Assembly: GCA_025765615.1 (NCBI GenBank)
Contig: JAIVFJ010000013.1
Coordinates: 434,001-498,000 of the forward strand
Direction of reading: 5' to 3'
DNA from: Zopfochytrium polystomum
Lineage: Eukaryota > Chytridiomycota > Chytridiomycetes > Chytridiales > Chytridiaceae
DNA length: 64,000 bases
Of the stretch, positions 33,582 to 45,022 are shown piece after piece. The notes under the pieces are model-generated. The model made no database searches. It was not told where the DNA came from and was given only the letters and a program-made list of their open reading frames with translations. A program made the position numbers and the translations under genes. Position 1 is the stretch's first letter; each line of letters opens with the position of its first letter.

Positions 33582-36500
33582 TTTGATACCTCTTTTCCCA
33601 ATGCCCTCCTCCATCACCCCATGACCCATAACCTCCCTGACTTTTACAACAAATACTGCTCTGACAGGATTGTTGACCTCAGCTCTCACTTGAACTCCCC
33701 CTCTCTCATTGGCCACATAAGCTGTATCATGATGCACCGCCTCCAACTTGACCTGGCCTCTGGAACTCCAGTTTCTCACATCCCTTACCTGTGTCCCAGC
33801 CAAAAAAACACTTCACCAAGTCTCTCAATCCCCTCCTTTTTAACCAACACACATCCTTCCAATACTCTGGTCCACCCCTATTTTCTGTTCACGCTCACTC
33901 CATCAACTCATTAGTTCCTTGGCACATTTTTCTCAAAGTGCTTCCCACTCTCTGTTCACACTCAGTCTTCTTTTTTGAACAACTTTTTGACCTCCGCCTC
34001 ACCAATCCTTCCTACAAAGACAGCTATCTCCCTGACAAACTCTGTGAAGTGTACCACATCATTAAGACCTTTATTTTTGCTGCTCCCACCTTTGGCTCTC
34101 CAGTCTATTACCACAGCCCTGATGGTCCTCTTTACAATCCCTTTTACCCATCTTTTTGAATCCCCTTCACCATCCCCCCCTTGCCCACAGCAATTTTTTC
34201 CGTCTGATGACCCCACCACAAGTGAAATTCTTCTGCATTGTTAACTGGACTCACACAGTCCCAAACCCCCCAACTCCTTTCTCATCACTACTACAGGCTC
34301 CCTGAACGCCTTCACCCTTCCTACCACAATTTCCACTTGGTCCAATGCCTTGGCTGCCCCATTGGCTCCCCCACATTCTCTTACCCCTGCAGCAAGCACA
34401 TCTCTCCTTACAATCCAACTTCCCTTGCACACTCCACCTACACAGTCCCCATCAGCAGCTGCACAACTGCTACTGCAACTCGACCCTCCCAGCCCATCTT
34501 CTTTGTTAACTCACCTTCCCCCACCACCGTTTTCACACCCACACCTTTCCCACTCCTCACCTCCTGCCACTCCACTTTCAATCCAGCTCCCTTCACAAAT
34601 CCCTGCTTTCAACCAATGGATGTGCCCCTTCTCCCTGCTGACCTTGCTCATACCCACCCATCCTTGACCTTTGACACTGATGGCTCCCTTCGCGAGGAGG
34701 GCTTCATGGCTGGCTCTGTTGTTTGCCTTGAGCTTAACTTTGAATTTTCTTTTGCCCTCCCTCCACTCTCTGCCTGTTCCACAACTGCTGAAATTGCTGC
34801 TCTCCTTGCTGCCCTCACCATCACTGCAAAGCTTTTCCTGCCCTCACTTTTTGACTTGACAATCTTGGAGTGGTTCACACCTTTGAGAAACTCTTTCCCT
34901 CAAACTCCTTTATTCCCCATCCGCACAGCAAGCTCAACACACCTCCTCTCTCTGATTCCCTCCATCATCTTTTGCACACCACTTCCCACCCCACCCTTTG
35001 GGCATGCATTGCAGCCACTCTACAGTCTTGGATTGGCCCCTCTCCACAAGTTTCCTGGGTTTGTGGACACAACAGCGATGCTGCCAACAAACTAGCTGTC
35101 AGGAACAGGGCAGGACAGGACAAGGCAGACAAGGAACTGAGAGGAGTGATGATTGTATTGGAAACAATAATTCACTTGAGGGATGGGACAGGTCCCCCAT
35201 CCCCCTTTTATACCTTTTGAGAGTGTTCCTTGTCAAGACTCAAAGAAAGTTCCAGAAAGAGCAATTAGTAATACAATGATACCAATGATACCAATGATAA
35301 CAAGACAAGTCAGGAAAGCAAAAGAAGGTTCCAGAAGGTTCCACAAGGTTCCATGAAGGAATGTTCTAGAAGGTTCCAGAGGTTTCCAGAGGGTGATTCA
35401 TAACACTAGCAGACATCTGTACCCCCGACTTCCAACCCAACCTCGTTACCAATCCTCTTACAACAGATCCTCCCAGCCATCGCCTTCATCTCAAATACCC
35501 CGGTCTTGGGCCAACTTCAACAACAACTGCAACTCCTCACAGGTCTCTCTCACTATTTTGCACTTCTGAACACCTCAGCCTTGCCCACATCACCCACAAC
35601 CATGCCCTAGTTCATTGGGAAGCCACGTTTCTTGTTCTCCACTCTGGAATTAAACCCTCTTCCATCTTTGGCACCCTCCCTGGCTCTGCTCGTTGCAAGT
35701 ATTGACTTCAAATCCTCAGCAACACTTTGCCCACCAAAAAATTCTACACCAACGACACCCTCAATTCTACCCTGATGGGCTCTGTCGTCGATGCCACCAC
35801 GCTCTGGAAACCACAGAGCATCTCTGGCAATGCCCTGCAGCTGCTGGCGCCATTGCGGTGATTCGCAACACCCTTGCTGAAACTCTTTCCTCCTCTGTTC
35901 CTCCTGCACCTCGTGGTCACTCTCCTCCCCAAGCCCATCCCATTTACTGGCTCTCCCGCCCTGAATTTCTCTTTGATCATCAATCTTGTATCAATTTTTC
36001 CTCCCTCCTTCGTGGCTTCATCCCTCAATCCTTTTATGACTCCTTATTCTCATGTGATAACCCTGCTGCCTCTGTCCTTAAAACCTTTGTCACTGCTTTC
36101 CATCAGCTCTTTCTTGACGCCCATCGACTAATTGGGATTCCCTGTTGCAACGACACTATCTCTAGGGAGAAGTCAAAGTCCATCAAGCCCTCTGACAAGC
36201 GCTCCAAGCCCTGCAGATCCCCTCCACCAAATTCCCAGGCCTCTCACCCTCGTTCCACAGCCTCTCACCCACTGTCTTCTCCAAACATCAACTCTTCCCT
36301 CCCTCCCACTCCATCATCCCACAGAACTCGTAACACTCTTCACAACCCTCTCAACTTTGCTGCACCACATGTAGTCACTGGCGCTCCACTGACGCTTGCC
36401 CAGGCATCTGGCTTTTGCGCACCAAGGCTTCTTCCAGATGGATTGACCACTACCTCAGCCGCATAAAACTTGTTGCAGGCATTAACTGGCTTCACCACAC

Positions 36501-36906
36501 AATACAACTCCCCTCACGCCAACAATCAAGAGCCACTCGTCACCCATCTCCTGCTGAGCCCACCGACGTTCACTGAGCCACTGTTGCACTTCTCAATCTT
36601 GACATGGGCTGTAGCCTAATCGGACTTATCCCAACCCTCTGACTTTTCACAGCTGTTCCCCTCTCTGACACTGACCTCCTTCCGATTTACTTCTCTATTT
36701 TCTTGATTCTGTGTGTTTCCCTTCTCCTTTGATCATTGTGGCTTTATGTGCGGTGGAGATGCCTGATGACCCTGTAAGTCCGTAGCGCATGGGGTGGGTT
36801 TGCTGAGGTGATACCTGGATGTAGTCCATTACGGTTCACTGTTGATGGCTCTTTCTCTTCCCGCCAGCCCCTCTGGGGCTGAAACAATAAAAAAAAAAAA
36901 AAAATA
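33582..36906 (+). mobile_element. LINE copy D: 3' half with RNase H, zinc-binding tail and poly(A)
   Basis: This is the 3' half of the LINE family seen at 4-12 kb. Plus-strand frames encode post-RT sequence, then an RNase H domain (FDTDGSLREEGFMAGSVV, then TTAEIAALLAAL, and VSWVCGHNSDAANKLAVRN). After a 269-bp foreign insertion comes the cysteine/histidine segment LCRRCHHALETTEHLWQCP at about 35785-35835. It ends with GGGGCTGAAACAATAA followed by an A-run at about 36888-36906, the expected 3' tail. Several stops and shifts make it inactive. It lies against a Ty1/copia relic at its 3' side. Confidence 0.85.
35139..35407. mobile_element. 269-bp insertion in LINE copy D with heat-shock-element-like array
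   Basis: The reading of LINE copy D is interrupted between DKADKEL and ADICTPD; ACT occurs at both edges, possibly a 3-bp target duplication. The insert contains TTCCAGAAGGTTCC-type arrays (35243-35258 and 35321-35390), that is, alternating nGAAn and nTTCn pentamers, plus a TATA-like stretch TTTTATACC. It could be an LTR fragment or a small non-autonomous element. No termini are certain. Confidence 0.55.
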
Positions 36907-37190
36907 ACACAGTAGAAACACTTGGAGGTGCGAAAGTGGCCAACCATTGGTGGGATGTGGTGGCGGCTTCCAAATGGAGAGAGGATGCCATGCTGGATGT
37001 TTGGTAAACAGTTCTTGATATGCGGAGCTTGACAGTGAGCATAGCTCCAAAATGTGAGTGGAATGTTCGGTGCACCAAGTAGAAGTGACTGGGTCATGTC
37101 TGTGACAGTTTGGATGTGATACAGAGGGTCCAGCCGCAATAACAGGTCGGCGTGAAGAAGACAATGCTGCCAGAGTAGGAGATTCATAAG
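36907..37190 (-). mobile_element. Ty1/copia integrase relic
   Basis: Minus-strand reading gives IPLTFWSYAHCQAPHIKN followed by CLPNIQHGILSPF and HFRTSKCFYCV. This corresponds to the FW.YA....A..I.N..P / F..FG...YV region of copia integrases. Only about 90 residues remain, in two frames. It abuts the poly(A) end of LINE copy D. Confidence 0.55.
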
Positions 37191-37629
37191 GCAAGGGTAG
37201 TTTTCAGGGAAACAAATCTAATTTCTAAAAAATTGAATTCATTGAAGTTTGTATTTGTGAAGATTGGTGGGATTAATGAGCTTGCTTCTCGCAGGGCAGC
37301 TAGGGGGACATTAGGAAAGAAAGAAAAAGAAAGAAGAAGAACAACGCGTTATATTTAAAGCAGTGATGTGTTTTACGACTCATAGTAAAGTCAGAGCTCA
37401 TTAAGAACCAAAACTATGGCCAAAACGATATGGCGATTCCGATGATTTTCGAGACATTCGGGTTGCGACATGGCCTAATCTGATTCCGATATGCGGCTCA
37501 CGCATCGTTTTTCACTGAATTGCGTCACAGTATCGCGGAGGAAATTCATGCTTGGATGAATTGCGCTTGTCAGGTTGAGCAGAGAGGCTTGCGGGTCTAC
37601 ACAATATTAAATTGAAAATGTCCGACGAT
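37191..37629. other. Intergenic, nothing recognised
   Basis: No coding, RNA or repeat feature is visible between the copia relic and the tRNA-like gene. Confidence 0.4.
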
Positions 37630-37719
37630 TGCCTGACCAGTGATTTGAACACTGGACCCTTACATTGCAGACCTTGCCGAGGTTACAAGTGTAAAGCTCT
37701 ACCCCTGAGCTACACAGGC
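37630..37719 (-). tRNA. tRNA-Thr (anticodon UGU)-like gene with 18-nt intron
   Basis: The minus strand folds as a tRNA. A box/D arm is TAGCTCAGGGGTAGAGC, anticodon stem TTACA/TGTAA, loop CTTGTAA split after position 37 by an 18-nt intron, and T arm CAGTG-TTCAAAT-CACTG. The acceptor stem GCCTG/CAGGC is paired at the outer five positions, but the inner two pairs (6-67 and 7-66) mismatch. The anticodon reads TGT, threonine. The mismatches mean it could be a pseudogene or a tRNA-derived element rather than a working gene. The intron position is canonical. Confidence 0.6.
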
Positions 37720-38039
37720 ACCACTTCGGTAAATTTAGAAAAACTCAAGTCGTAACTTACCAGAAGTTCCAGAAAATAACACCATAGGCCCGTACAGCAC
37801 AGATCGAATTGGTTACTTGTGTTTGGCCTTGTTTTCCGAAATGGACCTCCTCACGGTGCAGTATACTTTGATCAAATTGAATGGGAGAAAAGAGCAATAG
37901 GAACCAAATTTTGAATCAAATTTTCGAATCAAGTTGGACTTGATTCGATTTGTGATGGACCCTAATACCGTTAGTGTCACTCTTGCTGCGTATCCTAGGC
38001 TCCCAGCCAGAGTAAACCTTCCAAACAAATGCAGCAACA

Positions 38040-38530
38040 GAGCGGAAGGTGCTGATTCACCTATCAGAGAAGGAACACTTATCGAAAATCCTGGATGTGA
38101 AGAAATGGATGGAGGAGGAGGAGGAGGCCTACAAATTTCTATCAGCGATAACAAAGAATGTTCTATTCGTCGAAATATCGCGTAGAGTCAGTGGATTATA
38201 TTGCCATGTTAAATGCGGTGTTGTTCCTCCAACCAAACCAGCGACATCGAACATCCTGGCAAATTAACTCTTTCGCCGGTGGCAAGGGTGGGTGGAGCAA
38301 ACTGCACTAGCCCAAGCATGAGATTAATAATGATATGGATCGTGTTTTCCACGGAGCATACCCACGTGCCGTCACCCAGTTGCAGAAGGGGGAAACAGAA
38401 AAAGGAAGGAAAAAGACGAGGAGGGAATTGATCATAATGAGATCAAAGAGAGAGAGAGAAGGTTCAAGTCGCGAACGCACAATATGCAGAAGCAGCATAT
38501 GATAAAAAGGCACACGATCGCAGAAGCGGG
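38040..38530 (+). mobile_element. Decayed Ty3/gypsy integrase fragment
   Basis: Plus-strand pieces VPPTKPATSNILA (about 38218-38256) and IKEREKVQVANAQYAEAAYD (about 38442-38500) resemble two integrase-region motifs of gypsy elements. These are the TKPATSE.LA stretch after the first catalytic Asp and the ..AQ..YA..YDKKA. helix before the GPY/F module. The sequence between is broken by stops. It differs from the intact gypsy element at 42-57 kb. Confidence 0.4.
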
Positions 38531-38719
38531 ACAGAGAGGTAGTTGACAACACGAAAATAAAAGGATACTTCGAAAAAATGGTAGTAAGGATCGTAAGGGT
38601 CATGTGTGGGTATCCCACATAGTACTTTCATAGGCATGAACCCAACTGGGAAATTACTGTCGACAGGGTCGGTATGGGTGGTCCAAAACTATAGAATGGA
38701 AGCGGGGGGCACGGGCTAA

Positions 38720-38756
<37 letters not shown>

Positions 38757-38768
38757 GAAAAAAAAAAT
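38720..38768. repeat. Poly(A)-rich tract
   Basis: Nearly 50 nt are almost pure A, immediately 3' of the DGAT2 stop codon. On the gene's strand it is a T-tract. Confidence 0.9.
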
Positions 38769-40256
38769 TCACTCAACAAAGCGAATGCCGTTGGTCACCT
38801 TTTTACCGTACTTGTCCTGGTGCTCTTCAAAGAGCGCCTTCACCGCGTCCATGTACTGCTGGTGGATTTTCCTGACCTCTTCGTCCGATGGGTTGGGGAC
38901 GCGCGGGCACGGGATCGGCTTGCCGACGACGGAGACCACCGGCGTGCGGAATGGGATAAATCCCATCGAGAAGGGGCTGAAGATGCCTCGTCCAAAGAGC
39001 AGCGGGGGGGAGAAGGACGCGTACCGCTGGAACGTCTCTTGGATTGTGCGGAGGGTCGAGCCCTTTGGGTTCGGGACTTGCTGCCAGAGGTCTGATGGGA
39101 AGGTGCGTGTTTGTGAGCAGAAACGAGTCAAAGATAAGATGGTCCCACACAATCACACACGGAGGCAAATATGTTACCATTCTCTCCAAACGAAACGACG
39201 GGCACGAGCGAAGCGCCGTGGCGAAGCGCGAGCTTGACAAAGCCGAGCCTGCGCTTCAATACGAGGTCCAAAGTGCCCGGGAACGCGTAGAGCGCCTCCG
39301 CGGCGCCGCCGGGGACGATCATGATCGAGTTGCCCGGGCCCTTTGTCAGTACGTTCTGGCACGACTGGCGGCTGACGGAGCAGATTCCGAGCGACAGCAG
39401 CAGCTCGCGGAAGAACGGCAGGCGGAAGTTGGTGTCCAGCGTCAGAAGGCGCAGGTCGATGCCGGGGAACAGCCGCGAGAAGTGGCTGGCTTCGGTGCCA
39501 AAGTTGGTGAAGGCGCCCAGGCTGATGATGCCGTGAGGATGGTAGAGGAAGACTGGATGTGTGTGGTGAGTGTTTGTATGTTATTCGTATGTTATAGTAT
39601 TTTGGTCGGTGCGGTGGAGGGAGGGAGAGGGAGGAGTGAGGGTAGTTCGGTCAGTGGGTCTACTGAGGCCCGCTGAGGCCATCCTTGATTCCAGCAGAGC
39701 CCCGAGCGGCGAGGATGTCCGATCGATGGATTGACGGACCCATCGATCGACCTTCCTACCAAACCACCCATCGACGAACCGATCCGACGGGAGCCGACCG
39801 ACCCCCGCCGCAACGCACGCAAGGCACAAGCACCGCGCTCGCCGATTATACTCAACTGTAGTTTGCCGACGGATCGAGGTCCGTCGTCTTGACGAGCGAC
39901 ATTGGGAAAAAGTCCCTGAACCAGGTCCACAGCGGCAGGCGGCGGACCAGGCCGATCTTGCGGCCGCCGGTCTCTGGGGCGGTGTCGAAGGCGATGAAGA
40001 TGAGATAGGCCAGGGCAAAGGGCGTGAGCGACGGCGTGGTGAGGCACCAGTAGAAGAGGAGGAGGGCGACGGGCGACAGGAAGATCCAGATGAGCACGGA
40101 CAGCGTCTGGCGGCGGCGCACGAGGGTGGGCTTCGTGTAGGAGGAGGACGACGAGGAGGAGTAGGGATGTTTGGCTCCTGCTGCTGCGGCTGCTGCTGTT
40201 GCTGTTGCCGCGGCGCCTGGCGTCGGCGTCGACGGCGTTGTCGTCATGGTCGTCAT
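38769..40256 (-). CDS. Diacylglycerol O-acyltransferase type 2 (DGAT2), three exons
   Basis: Exons 40256-39857, 39552-39178 and 39091-38769 join in phase to 365 residues. After an Ala/Ser/Thr-rich N-terminus comes a hydrophobic hairpin (LIWIFLSPVALLLFYWC and a second helix) that anchors DGAT2 in the ER or lipid-droplet membrane. The family motifs follow: NYIFLYHPHGIISLGAF with the catalytic HPHG, MIVPGGAAEALYAFPGT, LKRRLGFVKLALRHGASLVPV, FGENDLWQQV, and GRGIFSPFSMGFIPFRTPV with VVGKPIPCPR. It esterifies diacylglycerol with acyl-CoA to make triacylglycerol. Length is typical. The close relatives monoacylglycerol and wax ester acyltransferases cannot be strictly excluded. Confidence 0.93.
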
Positions 40257-42053
40257 CGCCTGCCTCCCTTCCCTCGTGGGCGTGGTAATAGTCAATTTTA
40301 AAAGGGTGGCACCCGCCCATCGGCGCCCGGAAATAGGATATACTAATACAAGTAGTCCCCGCCATAGTTTGTTCCACCCGACGTCATTCTTACGTACTCG
40401 CTCACCGCAAATGGTCGATATTGTAATTGCATGACAACTTACAGTAGTAGTGTACTCATGCACTCACACAATAACTGTTCTCGGCGTCAACGCTAACCAG
40501 ATTGGTCAGCCAGCCTCTCAAATGCTTTGCCGAACACGCGCTTCCTGCTTCCCTCCCACCTCTCAACAACTCCTCCAGAGTACTCCTACTCCACTTTTCG
40601 TACTTTAGCCTGAAAGTAGTTCCCACCAGAGACCTCAAGCTTTTGTTTTTGGGGTGTAGGGCATCTAACCCTGTCTCTGGTATGTGTATGGGAGAAAATC
40701 AGTAAAGGAAGAAAAAAAAAGAAGAAAACAAAAACAAGCACGGTCAAAACCTGGGCCAGTTGGCAAACTCTGCGGAATGAACGCTACTGGACAGTCTGGT
40801 TGAAGAAAACCATTTTGGGCTTTGCAAATGGGAAGGCTTACATAGACCCAAACGAAAATATATGCTGGAGAACAAGGATTTGAAATGTTGCTTGTTTTTG
40901 ATGTGTCCCGCTGCCTGCACTGCAACAATATTCTAATGGTGACCACTGGTTGGTTGTCTCTCTTTTTCAACCATACTTCAAACAAAAATGACACTATCCT
41001 ACAGTGAATGAACTCAATATCCTTTGTCCCAATGGTATGAGTACTGTAGGACGAGACTTTGAAGGCTCCTCCCACATGTTGGAAACATTTTTTTTCCAGA
41101 TTAAGAGGAGGGTGGAATATTGGCGGAGCAAACTCCTAGCCAGATTGTTTTTCTATGTTTTTAAATGTGTGACATATGTGTATGGAAGAGTGAGAGTCAA
41201 CAGCAGTAAGATATACAACAAAAAGCAACAAGATATTGTAAGCAGTGATGCTAGCTCACCAAAGTACAACCACGATGCGCTTGGAGATACTATTACAGTA
41301 ACCAGCTGCTGAAGCCGTCTGCGCAGTATTAGGCATCCCATCAGCCTGTCTGGCCCGTCTTCTCGCCCTCAACCAGCCAAAAGAGGCAGCTCAACCAAGA
41401 GAAGTAAACAAAAATAAAGGTTCATAAAGAAAAAGACAGCCGCCTTGGCACATCGATCACTGCCTGCACTGATACCTGGTGTTTACCTGGTGGGAACCGC
41501 AATCCTAACCCAATCTGGGATTTTCCAGATTTGGATAACAGTAAAATTTAACTAACAGAACGCCAGTGTGGTGGAAATCTCTCATAAAAATGAGTGCGCG
41601 GGACGCAGGGGCAGTTCGTCCCCAGGCTCCCAGTTGCGGGTTGCGTGTTAGCCCGTGTTCATTTTCGGCAAATGCAGCAACGTTGGCATCGATGGCGCAC
41701 CGCTGGGCATTGGGCATCCAGAATGCAAGACCCACCACACACCACTGGCATTGGCAGAAGAGTTGGAGCCTCTAATATTAATATTCGGGATCCTCAATTT
41801 TGTCTCTCGCCTCCGGCAACGCGTTGCCGGAAGTTTGTGGAATTTATAATTGAAATTGAACTCTCCTAGCTGACAGAGCGTGATGGCAGCTTGGGGTGAA
41901 GAAAATATTTTTGATTTCGTCGAATCTGACAAGGAACCAGCAAGTGTTGGGCTGTTGCTGGTCGTTGCTGGTCCCCGGCAATTAGTGGAGACCGACGGGC
42001 AAGGACCAGCACTGGTCCTTTCTGGAAAATTCCGTCAAAATTGAGCATCCCTA
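40257..42053. other. Intergenic region, nothing recognised
   Basis: About 1.8 kb lie upstream of the DGAT2 gene. A 102-codon plus-strand open frame near 41004-41312 has no recognisable motif. GACCAGCA/TGCTGGTC-type words recur at about 41934-42017. The right end borders the Harbinger-associated ORF. Confidence 0.4.
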
Positions 42054-42267
42054 TTAACATACACTACGGCCCTGTTCGGCGAGCGAGAATCCCAAATTTT
42101 CCTCAATTGCTTTGTATTTCGCAAGTGACAAAATTTGCGAAATCCTCATTTTGGAAACGTAGTCCACCATGTCCTCCTTGCAGTCAAACAGTTGGCCGTC
42201 GCATGGTGGAGGGCGTTCCAGATCTCCATGTGGATCGGTGTGTGGCTCTGCTTCCTTATCACCAGCA
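42054..42267 (-). pseudogene. C-terminal half of an ORF split by the gypsy insertion (probable Harbinger Myb-like partner)
   Basis: Minus-strand frame ending at 42054, with DCKEDMVDYVSKMRISQIL and LSLAKYKAIEENLGF. Across the gypsy element it continues exactly in frame into 57318-57440, counting one copy of the 4-bp duplication AGCA. The acidic N-terminal side and helical C-terminal side resemble the second (Myb/SANT-like) protein of PIF/Harbinger transposons, and a Harbinger transposase lies just to the right. The assignment to that protein is inference; the interruption is seen directly. Confidence 0.6.
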
Positions 42268-43364
42268 TGTGAGATTCCTAATCTCACTGATCATGGTCTT
42301 AACTGGGGTCTCCCTAAAAGCTCTTCCCCAGTTGTGACTATGTCATTATATTGGCCCCCCATATTTATTTTTTATTACCATTCATCACATCCCTCACGGG
42401 CTCTAGTGTTTATCACTATAAAAGAGCATCCTGTGTTCCTTGTGCTGAATGGGCCTAAGCACAAGGGGCACACCCCTCATTCATCCTATTCATTCTTATT
42501 TTTACTCATTTTCCTTTTTCTCTCATTTTCCAACCTTTCAATCCACTGTCCCTGCACTGATGTGGCCTCAAAGCCTCAAATTATGTTCACCCCAAATTTG
42601 GAGGCAGGAGAGACACTGGGTGGAGGGGGGGTGTGGCTGAAAGAGTGATTCACCCTTCCAACTTGTTCTTTCTTTCATTTTCTCCTTTTGTTATGTCTTT
42701 CCCTTTTTCTCTTTTCTTTCTTTCTTCCTTCTTTCCTTTTTTCTCTCCTCCCCTTTCCTATAAATACTCCCTCTCTCCCCTCCTTTGTTCTATATATATC
42801 TACTCTCTCTCAATAAATCCTACCTAGGTAACAACCAATCCTTTTCTTTCCTCTTTGGTGTTTCTCCCTAGGCCAGTGCTACCAGACCAAGCTGGGGATG
42901 GAGTCCTCTTAGGCCAGTGCTACCAGACCAAGCTAGTAGAGGTATGATTTCCCCAGGCCAGTGTGTTGTATGCCAAGCTGGGGTGAGGTTTCCTTCCCTT
43001 TCCTTTCTCTTCCTTCCCCTACCTGGTTGGTTCTCACATTGAGCTCTGTCTCTGTGATACTGGCAGATGCCATACTGCCTTAGGGCATCCCCTTGTTGAA
43101 CTGCTGCCTGTTGGTCACCATGTTGGATAGTCAGGGCTTGAACCTGGGGCCTGTGGGGTACTCTTCATTGAGCAACTCCACTTGGTCTAGCTGTCCTTGA
43201 ATAAAGACAGAATTGAACCACATCATCCATCTTTGTTGAGTTTGAGCTGAATCCAGGGTACTGGCTCTGCTAATAACCAGGAGCTTCCCATCTTAAAGAC
43301 TTGTCTTATCCCTTCTGCCACTAGACTATAGATGAGCCCCTGAAGATGAAGAGGAGATCTCATA
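42268..43364 (+). repeat. 5' LTR of the gypsy element
   Basis: Starts TGTGAGATTCC. Contains a TATA-like TATAAATAC at about 42758, an AATAAA at 42812-42817, and three tandem units of about 42 bp around GGCCAGTG..CCAAGCT at about 42871-42985. Ends GATCTCATA. Confidence 0.95.
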
Positions 43365-43365
43365 G

Positions 43366-43383
43366 TGGGGGGGATTCCCTAAA
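43366..43383 (+). promoter_or_regulatory. Putative primer-binding site
   Basis: TGGGGGGGATTCCC begins one base after the 5' LTR. PBSs start with TGG, complementary to a tRNA CCA end; the tRNA cannot be named from the sequence. Confidence 0.4.
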
Positions 43384-45022
43384 TGGTCTCCATTGTTGTC
43401 TTCTCCACCAATGCCATGAATCCTTGACCTTTTTGCTCACTCCATGAAATCATATCTAATTTTCTCACTATCTCTCAAAATCTTCTTAACTCAGATTGCC
43501 TGACTCACTATTCTATTTACTATTATGGAAACAACCAGTGGACACACATGTTGACATTTGCCGGCCACTTTGGTGCAAGCCTCTTGGACTATTTGGATGT
43601 GACTCCGCTTCATGCGATTGAGGCCTGAGTTCGATTCCACGCTTGGTTCCTTCTTGAATAACAACTTTGTCGCTTTTTACTTATGCAATATTGCTATAAC
43701 CACTGACCATAACAACTTGGTTTTTTCCACATATCTCAGATATCCAACTATACTTCCATGGAACTATTTATTTTTTGGACGTAGAACGAACCACACTTGA
43801 CCAGCTGTTATAACGTCGGCTTGTTGTCGACAGGTCCCCAGATCGATTCCCTCTCCATGGAAGACTCTTTGCCAACATTTTGTCTTCCCATCTGCATAGA
43901 ATGATTGTTTGCTTCTGCCATAACCATTTTGTTTATCTTAGTCGTTCCATGGAGATGAAACCGCTGATCTGATCGAAGCGAAACGTCCCAATTCCTCTTC
44001 CATGCCCAACTTGCCTAGTTGGTTTCTGCTCGATAAAACCCCACCCGACGTCGACAGTTCGATTCCTGTCCTCCCAACGGCTGGCACATTTTAAAATTGT
44101 TTAAATCCTGATTGAATGACTTAACTCGACAGGACTGTTCAGTAACTTTATTTTACAGATGTACATTCCACTCCCTGACGCACCAACTATTTCGCTTTGC
44201 TACAGCCCTCACTGATGACCGCACCACGTCTCACGCCGCTCCACCAATCAAACCTTGTCCTACCACGAAAAAATTTGGTGCCACAGACGCCGCTGTCCCT
44301 TCAGAAATTTCGCGTCTGTCTCTCTGTCCCGCCGCCTCGCACAGCCGTCCTGATTGACTTGCGGTAGATTATGCCATTGCATGCAACCACGCCATGTTTC
44401 TGTCTGCCTGCCCCCTGCTTTCACAAGGCAACAAACAACGGCTGACCACAATCGATCACACGCTCGGAGGATTCCATCCCGCAAACACCCGCTCTCGTTG
44501 AGCCAGGAATAGTATAAAAGCCAGGAGGTTTTGGGCTTTCTTTCCCCATCAACCCCCCTCGATTCGACATCGACTCCCTCAATCACAAGCCAGCCTGCAC
44601 GGTTTTTCATTTTTTTTCATCCGCTGTGCCGTCTCTCATCTTGACTTCTAATCATATTTACCCTTCTCTATCACGGCCCTCTTCCGCGGCGGTGATCTGA
44701 TTCTGGACTTGACCTTGGCCTGGCTCCGCCCTACCTATACTTGACATGACCCCACGGGTTTTCCATTCTTGTTTTCTCAATCATTTTAACCCTTTGCACC
44801 GATCTGACACCATCCTCTTTTCATACCATCGGATTGAACCTCTATTTCTGGATGACTTGGCTGATGCTGTGACCGATCCTTGCTGGTCCCGCCATTTGAC
44901 TCCCCGGACTGCCGCTCCCGTCTTTACTGCTACCGCTGATCTGGACTATTTTGAATCTCTGCACGGGTTTTTCCGCTCCTCTTGCTTACTTTACCTGCGC
45001 TGTATGCCAAACAGACACTAAC
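43384..45022 (+). other. Long untranslated leader of the gypsy element
   Basis: About 1.6 kb without a supported gene. It contains three TTCGATTCC-like words (43630, 43842 and 44058) resembling tRNA B boxes without cloverleafs, and a TATAAAAG at 44513-44520 that could act as an internal promoter for the ORFs downstream. Confidence 0.5.

Noticed and set aside
42064..42084. GGCCCTGTTCGG as a Harbinger terminal inverted repeat
   Set aside because: It lies inside an open frame and no matching inverse partner is seen near 61.2 kb.
42632..42827. Short ORFs inside the LTRs (also 56402-56780)
   Set aside because: Identical in both LTRs because the LTRs are identical; CT-rich reading, overlapping promoter and polyadenylation signals.
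43630..44066. Three tRNA-like TTCGATTCC words in the gypsy leader
   Set aside because: No A box, stem pairing or spacing consistent with tRNA genes.
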